From contig NC_049996.1 of NCBI RefSeq assembly GCF_000003815.2, forward strand, positions 13,290,118 to 13,354,117: a DNA stretch of 64,000 nucleotides, written 5' to 3'. How positions within the stretch are numbered: position 1 is the first letter of the stretch; every line of letters begins with the position of its first letter. The stretch comes from Branchiostoma floridae. Taxonomy: Eukaryota > Chordata > Leptocardii > Amphioxiformes > Branchiostomatidae. The notes beneath the pieces are model-generated. The model did no database searches. It was not told where the DNA came from and saw only the letters and a program-made list of their open reading frames with translations. The position numbers were made by a program, and so were the translations under genes. Shown here one piece after another: positions 58,029 through 64,000 of this stretch.

Positions 58029-58390
58029 CACGACGATTATGGCCCTCGTTACACCTGCGCCATTTTTGTTCGGCTTCGCATCGGCTCCTGTGCTCTCAAT
58101 CAAAGCCTGTTCATCCGAGGACTGTCTCCCGGTGCCTCCTGTAAATGCGGGTGTCGTTGCGAATCTGTCTTACACTTTATGCTTCATTGCCATTATATAT
58201 TCATAAAACATCGGCATTTTTCGGCAATCTTGCAGATTTACTTGGTCATCGAGTCAACCTTAATAACATGCCAGACAATGCCAAATTACATCTTATTTTC
58301 ACAGGTTCCCCGTTGTTACCTTCTGTGTACAGCTTCAAAATGATACAACTCACGCAAACTTACATTGAGGACACCAAGCGCTTCTGAATC
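58029..58390 (+). pseudogene. 3' end of a non-LTR retrotransposon ORF
   Basis: Translation gives FVRLRIGSCALNQSLFIRGL followed by CKCGC and SVLHFMLHCHYI. This is the C-terminal cysteine/histidine region common to many non-LTR ORF2 proteins. It is frameshifted and 5'-truncated. Confidence 0.65.
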
Positions 58391-59500
58391 TGCATGGCTG
58401 TATCAGTCAAGTAGAGATGGAAGTCCTAACTCTACTTTTTTAATTTTCCTTTTTAATATGTACTTAATTAGGCTAATTGGTACTATTGTGTGTCTTAGGG
58501 TGGTGGGATATGGCGCACTGATATGTTGACTAAAGCCCCGGTCACAAAGCGCGTACGATTCCTTGCGATGCGCGGTATGAGCGCAGTGCGTCGTAAGTCG
58601 GGGAGAATCGGAAGCAATGGTTAAAATATATAAAACCGTGGTCACAAAGCGCGTAGTGCATCGTACGATGAGGTCATAAGAGCGTACCTTCGTCAATCGC
58701 AGTAAGTCATTCTATATCGGGGAGCGTCGTATGACGAAAAAATACAACTGAAAATTTGAAATGGATTTTGAACAATGTTCAAAGTTTCTTCATCGTCGTA
58801 CCATTTTTATTGCCCCCATGGCCCAAAGCATTCTTCATTACGGCAATTGTTTTTACCAATGACGTTAAAGGTTCAGCATGCAATGCAAACATCCATCACA
58901 GACACAGACGGTCTCACCCTGATTCGTCACCGTAGTCGTCGCTGCAAATTTCCGTTTCGTAAACCGTCGTTGCCTTCGCGAAGGGTCCTTGCCAAATTTT
59001 AGAACGCTCGTTGCCTTTGCTAACGGGCGATGCCACTTCCGAGCGACCGATCTTGAATTCCGAGTGCTCGCGGCATGTTCGTGAAATTTTCGTGAATCCT
59101 CGGAACTCTTAGTATTGTGGGTAATCGCATCCCTCGAAGCATATTACTCTATCACTGTTTCTCTATCACCGCTCAAACCTTTCTTATTCTACTTCGCTCG
59201 CAAATTGCGGAAGAACAGAAAATTAATGTGCTGTGTTGTTACGTTCTGTAAGGGAGGCTGGAATAAGCAGGTCTTGACTTTGAGTTGTACGGGATAGTGT
59301 TCTTTATTCAAAACAGATGATAGTTGGAGTGGCTGGGTTAGTGCATAATATTCATATATGGGGTATCGATAAACTGACAATACAACAGTGCATAAGAAAT
59401 ATCAGAAGTATCACTAGTTGATGACCTCTATTTCACTTAATGTCCACTTTGTTTCTTTATACCATTCAGTATCATTATCATTATCAGTATCATTATTGGC
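58391..59500. other. Gene-free interval with 'GGTCACAAAGCGCGTA' repeats
   Basis: The phrase GGTCACAAAGCGCGTA occurs at about 58544 and 58633, each followed by 'GATG..GCG' rich sequence. No gene is recognised. Confidence 0.45.
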
Positions 59501-60095
59501 GAGAAGGTCTTCGTTATAAATTACTGAGCTCAGGAATAGGCGGAAAATTGTACAGTGGAATAAAATCCATGTATAGCAACCCACAAACTTTTAAAACGTC
59601 AGCTGGTCTGACACCCCTATTCACAACAGACAGAGGCGTAAGGCAGGGGTGTAGCCTCAGCCCTACTCTTTTCAACTTATTCATAAATGACCTGGTAAAA
59701 GATTTAGACAGCCCTGACTGTGCCCCACCCTCCCTGCATAATCTACTTGTATCCTCCCTGCTATGTGCTGACGACGTAGTGTTGTTTTCAGAATCTGAAA
59801 CAGGTTTACAACGTACTCTGGACAAACTTCAAGCATTTTGCGCGAAACGGAAACTTCAGGTTATGATTTTCAACAAACTCGGGCGAATTTTCAAAAACAT
59901 GAAATTTACTTTCGATACAGATACTATAGATATTGCAACCTCCTATTCTTACATAGGCCTGACGTTATCCCCCTCAGGTACCTATTCTCTAGCAAAGAAA
60001 CAACTGTCCCTGAAAGCACGCAAAGCCATTTTCAATCTCAAACCCTTCATGCATTCTTCGCTGTCTCCAAAGTCTCAGCATAGAGTAGTATGGGG
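59501..60095 (+). pseudogene. Non-LTR reverse transcriptase fragment with intact ADD
   Basis: The frame encodes GIGGKLYSGIKSMY, TDRGVRQGCSLSPTLFNLFI, a catalytic CADDVVLFSES and a thumb-like SYIGLTLSPSGTYS. It covers fingers-palm to thumb of a non-LTR reverse transcriptase. It is 5'-truncated and degenerates after about 60090, so it is not a complete element. It comes after, and in a different clade style from, the 19754 fragment. Confidence 0.8.
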
Positions 60096-60915
60096 ATTAC
60101 GACCCCTATATCCACCTACCAAATATCATCAGGATCAATCAAAGGCGCGTTTCGAGTGATGCTGTTCACAGACAGACAGAAAGAAGACAGACAGACAGAC
60201 AGACAGACGTACAAGCCTAAAACATAACCTTGCCATTCTGGCAAAGGTAATAAATATATCTACCTTCGAAACGCACTTTAAATACGCACAAAGCTCGCTC
60301 CAGGCGCGTAGGAAAACGCCAGGTCAAGGTTTCGGGTCAAAGTTCAAATCTGACCGGATATCTGTAATCCGCACTGAAGGCCTCGTTCCGGTATTACTGC
60401 GCGGGTGGGCACTCAGAAGTATTCCCTCCGAAATATGAATGGGGCTCCAAAATCGTGTGTTTATGTAGACGATAAATTGCCTTATATCGCTCGAATGTCA
60501 TATCGAAGGATTTGAGCTGAAAGGTTGTGTATTTCTGACAGGATCGGGTGGAAAAGTTTCGGCATTCGGGCGATTCTCGGACGTGTACGTTTGTTTGTCC
60601 TGAGTAATGTGGTCAGCGAGTCACTGAAGGAAAGCCCCACTTTCTGGATAGTATTTATGTGCAGTTATAGATGTAATAAAAATCAATCCACCGGTCAGAT
60701 TTTGGGGAATTTTTTTTATTGAGTACTGGATAAGTGCTTTTTCAATAGAAATGAAAACATCTCCAGTAGAGCTGTTTCTTTATTGGATTTTCGCCCATTA
60801 AAGTTGCATATTTAAGCACTATTGTAAATGAGGCAACAAAAGACCGGTATGAGGCCTTAAGGTTTCGGTTCAAATTGCGAAGTAATCCGTGAAGATAAGA
60901 CGCAAATCATAGTAA
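60096..60915. other. Flank of satellite, (GACA)n and CG-rich repeat remnants
   Basis: A GACAGACAGACAGACAGACA run lies at 60186-60208. The rest has no recognised gene; a forward open frame at 60525-60722 is unremarkable. Confidence 0.45.
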
Positions 60916-63900
60916 AACCCGAAAATACGAATGAAGGCTCACCTGGGGGATAACCGCTAACCGCTAAGCGAACCCTTCGGTAACCGCAAAAAAGCGACCC
61001 CTTACGATCGGACTTCCGAAATTTCAAACAAAATGTGCGTTACTTTCAACACTTGAGTATCAAAGTAAAACCCGTGGGCAAAAGGTAAAAAGTGATTTGA
61101 GTGCCCAAAATTACTTTGTAACTTTTCTACATACGAATGAAGGCTCACCTGGGGGATAACCGCTAACCGCTAAGCGAACCCTTCGGTAACCGCAAAAAAG
61201 CGACCCCTTACGATCGGACTTCCAAAAATTTCAAACAAAATGTGCGTTACTTTCAACACTTGAGTATCATAGTAAAACCCGTGGGCAAAAGGTAAAAAGT
61301 GATTTGAGTACCCAAAATTACTTTGTTACTTTTCTACATACGAATGAAGGCTCACCTGGGGGATAACCGCTAACCGCTAAGCGAACCCTTCGGTAACCGC
61401 AAAAAAGCGACCCCTTACGATCGGACTTCCGAAATTTCAAACAAAATGTGCGTTACTTTCAACACTTGAATATCAAAGTAAAACCCGTGGGCAAAAGGTA
61501 AAAAGTGATTTGAGTACCCAAAATTACTTTGTTACTTTTCTACATACGAATGAAGGCTCACCTGGGGGATAACCGCTAACCGCTAAGCGAACCCTTCGGT
61601 AACCGTAAAAAAGCGACCCCTTACGATCGGACTTCCGAAATTTCAAACAAAATGTGCGTTACTTTCAACACTTGAATATCAAAGTAAAACCCGTGGGCAA
61701 AAGGCAAAAAGTGATTTGAGTACCCAAAATTACTTTGTAACTTTTCTACATACGAATGAAGGCTCACCTGGGGGATAACCGCTAACCGCTAAGCGAACCC
61801 TTCGGTAACCGCAAAAAAGCGACCCCTTACGATCGGACTTCCGAAATTTCAAACAAAATGTGCGTTACTTTCAACACTTGAGTATGATAGTAAAACCCGT
61901 GGGCAAAAGGTAAAAAGTGATTTGAGTACCCAAAATTACTTTGTAACTTTTCTACATACGAATGAAAGCTCACCTGGGGGATAACCGCTAACCGCTAAGC
62001 GAACCCTTCGGTAACCGCAAAAAAGCGACCCCTTACGATCGGACTTCCGAAATTTCAAACAAAATGTGCGTTACTTTCAACACTTGAGTATCATACTAAA
62101 ACCCGTGGGTAAAAGGTAAAAAGTGATTTGAGTACCCAAAATTACTTTGTAACTTTTCTACATACGAATGAAGGCTCACCTGGGGGATAACCGCTAACCG
62201 CTAAGCGAACCCTTCGGTAACCGCAAAAAAGCGACCCCTTACGATCGGACTTCCGAAATTTCAAACAAAATGTGCGTTACTTTCAACACTTGAATATCAT
62301 AGTAAAACCCGTGGGCAAAAGGTAAAAAGTGATTTGAGTACCCAAAATTACTTTGTAACTTTTCTACATACGAATGAAGACTCACCTGGGGGATAACCGC
62401 TAACCCTTCGGTAACCGCAAAAAAGCGACCCCTCACGATCGGACTTCCGAAATTTCAAACAAAATGTGCGTTACTTTCAACACTTGAATATCATAGTAAA
62501 ACCCGTGGGCAAAAGGTAAAAAGTGATTTGAGTACCCAAAATTACTTTGTAACTTTTCTACATACGAATGAAGGCTCACCTGGGGGATAACCGCTAACCG
62601 CTAAGCGAACCCTTCGGTAACCGCAAAAAAGCGACCCCTTACGATCGGACTTCCGAAATTTCAAACAAAATGTGCGTTACTTTCAACACTTGAATATCAT
62701 AGTAAAACCCGTGGGCCAAAGGTAAAAAGTGATTTGAGTACCCAAAATTAATTTGTAACTTTTCTACATACGAATGAAGGCTCACCTGGGGGATAACCGC
62801 TAACCGCTGAGCGAACCCTTCGGTAACCGCAAAAAAGCGTTCCCTTACGATCGGACTTCCGAAATTTCAAACAAAATGTGCGTTACTTTCAACACTTGAA
62901 TATCATAGTAAAACCCGTGGGCAAAAGGTAAAAAGTGATTTGAGTACCCAAAATTACTTTGTAACTTTTCTACATACGAATGAAGACTCACCTGGGGGAT
63001 AACCGCTAAACCTTCGGTAACCGCAAAAAAGCGACCCCTCACGATCGGACTTCCGAAATTTCAAACAAAATGTGCGTTACTTTCAACACTTGAATATCAT
63101 AGTAAAACCCGTGGGCAAAAGGTAAAAAGTGATTTGAGTACCCAAAATTACTTTGTAACTTTTCTACATACGAATGAAGGCTCACCTGGGGGATAACCGC
63201 TAACCGCTAAGCGAACCCTTCGGTAACCGCAAAAAAGCGACCCCTTACGATCGGACTTCCGAAATTTCAAACAAAATGTGCGTTACTTTCAACACTTGAA
63301 TATCATAGTAAAACCCGTGTGCAAAAGGTAAAAAGTGATTTGAGTACCCAAAATTACTTTGTAACTTTTCTACATACGAATGAAGGCTCAGCTGGAGGAT
63401 AACCGCTAACCGCTAAGCGAACCCTTCGGTAACCGCAAAAAAGCGACCCCTTACGATCGGACTTCCGAAATTTCAAACAAAATGTGCGTTACTTTCAACA
63501 CTTGAAGATCATAGTAAAACCCGTGGGCAAAAGGTAAAAAGTGATTTGAGTACCCAAAATTACTTTGTAACTTTTCTACATACGAATGAAGGCTCACCTG
63601 GGAGATAACCGCTAACCGCTAAGCGAACCCTTCGGTAACCGCAAAAAAGCGACCCCTTACGATCGGACTTCCGAAATTTCAAACAAAATGTGCGTTACTT
63701 TCAACACTTGAATATCATAGTAAAACCCGTGGGCAAAAGGTAAAAAGTGATTTGAGTACCCAAAATTACTTTGTAACTTTTTTACATACGAATGAAGGCT
63801 CAGCTGGAGGATAACCGCTAACCGCTAAGCGAACCCTTCGGTAACCGCAAAAAAGCGACCCCTTACGATCGGACTTCCGAAATTTCAAACAAAATGTGCG

Positions 63901-63964
63901 TTACTTACAACACTTCAGATCATAGTAAAACCCGTGGGCAAAAGAAACAAAAGTGATTTGAGTA
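60916..63964. repeat. 206-bp satellite array, about 15 copies
   Basis: Monomers (marker CTCACCTGGGGGATAACCGC) recur at 60941, 61147, 61354, 61560, 61766, 61972, 62178, 62384, 62578, 62784, 62990, 63184, 63390, 63596 and 63802. Nearly all spacings are 206 bp; two monomers (62384, 62990) lack the same 12 bp. The block 62178-62783 repeats at 62784-63389, a three-monomer higher-order unit of 606 bp, which also explains two identical reverse open frames. The first monomer is truncated, and the last runs into unrelated sequence near 63964. Confidence 0.97.
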
Positions 63965-64000
63965 GAAAGTGAAACAGAGGTTACGGACCTGATGGCAACT

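Noticed and set aside
60916-63964. Possible repeated small genes (identical 65-codon reverse frames at 62239 and 62845)
   Set aside because: The identity comes from the satellite's higher-order duplication and its shared 12-bp deletion, not from coding constraint.

Overview
The window looks like nuclear DNA of an invertebrate chordate, most probably an amphioxus (Branchiostoma). This is inferred from the kind of genes and repeats, not from a database search. It is eukaryotic: there are spliced genes with GT..AG introns, abundant short inverted-repeat transposons, non-LTR retrotransposon fragments, a tRNA-derived SINE, microsatellites, minisatellites, a satellite array and two assembly gaps (N runs at 15720-16372 and 33125-33395).

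Region 1 (about 655-34300) is a diverged tandem segmental duplication with a period of about 21-22 kb. Each copy holds two repeated units that look like a CRE-containing promoter plus a non-coding first exon with a splice donor (ends near 1100 and 3914 in copy 1, near 22740-22760 and 25666 in copy 2). These are followed by one leucine-rich-repeat receptor gene whose whole coding region lies in one exon behind a 5'UTR splice acceptor (LRR1, 8481-12977, 1498 aa; LRR2, 29518-31695, 725 aa). A 'GGATCATAGCAACAGAA' minisatellite and AT-rich remnants follow. The receptors share signal peptide, LRRNT, LRRs, LRRCT, glycosylated stalk and transmembrane segment, but their cytoplasmic tails are unrelated: LRR1 carries 11 NPxY motifs, mostly in a 162-bp tandem array, while LRR2 carries seven YxxP motifs. 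Comparing the copies exposes transposon insertions with matching empty sites: TTAA-target elements at 1726-3581 and 22940-23897, and a hAT-like MITE at 4603-5041.

Region 2 (about 34300-42190) has no complete gene. It holds an antisense exon (36953-37153) clearly related to exon 5 of the downstream oxidase gene, several foldback MITEs, a GAGT microsatellite and an 840-bp 16-mer minisatellite.

Region 3 (42194-56934) is a plus-strand multicopper oxidase gene. I could join 14 coding exons in phase (1929 nt, 642 aa). It has a signal peptide, all four copper-ligand motifs and a C-terminal hydrophobic tail that suggests a GPI anchor. A TATA box lies about 390 bp upstream of the ATG. Its introns are packed with repeats, including a tandem array of 'dead' copies of the 3' end of exon 5 and a 243-bp foldback just upstream of exon 7.

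Region 4 (56935-64000) contains fragments of non-LTR retrotransposons and ends in a 206-bp satellite array (about 60916-63964) with higher-order structure.

The LRR receptors are probably cell-surface recognition molecules that signal through tyrosine-based docking motifs. The oxidase is probably a secreted or membrane-tethered copper enzyme. Nothing in the sequence shows that the two act together.
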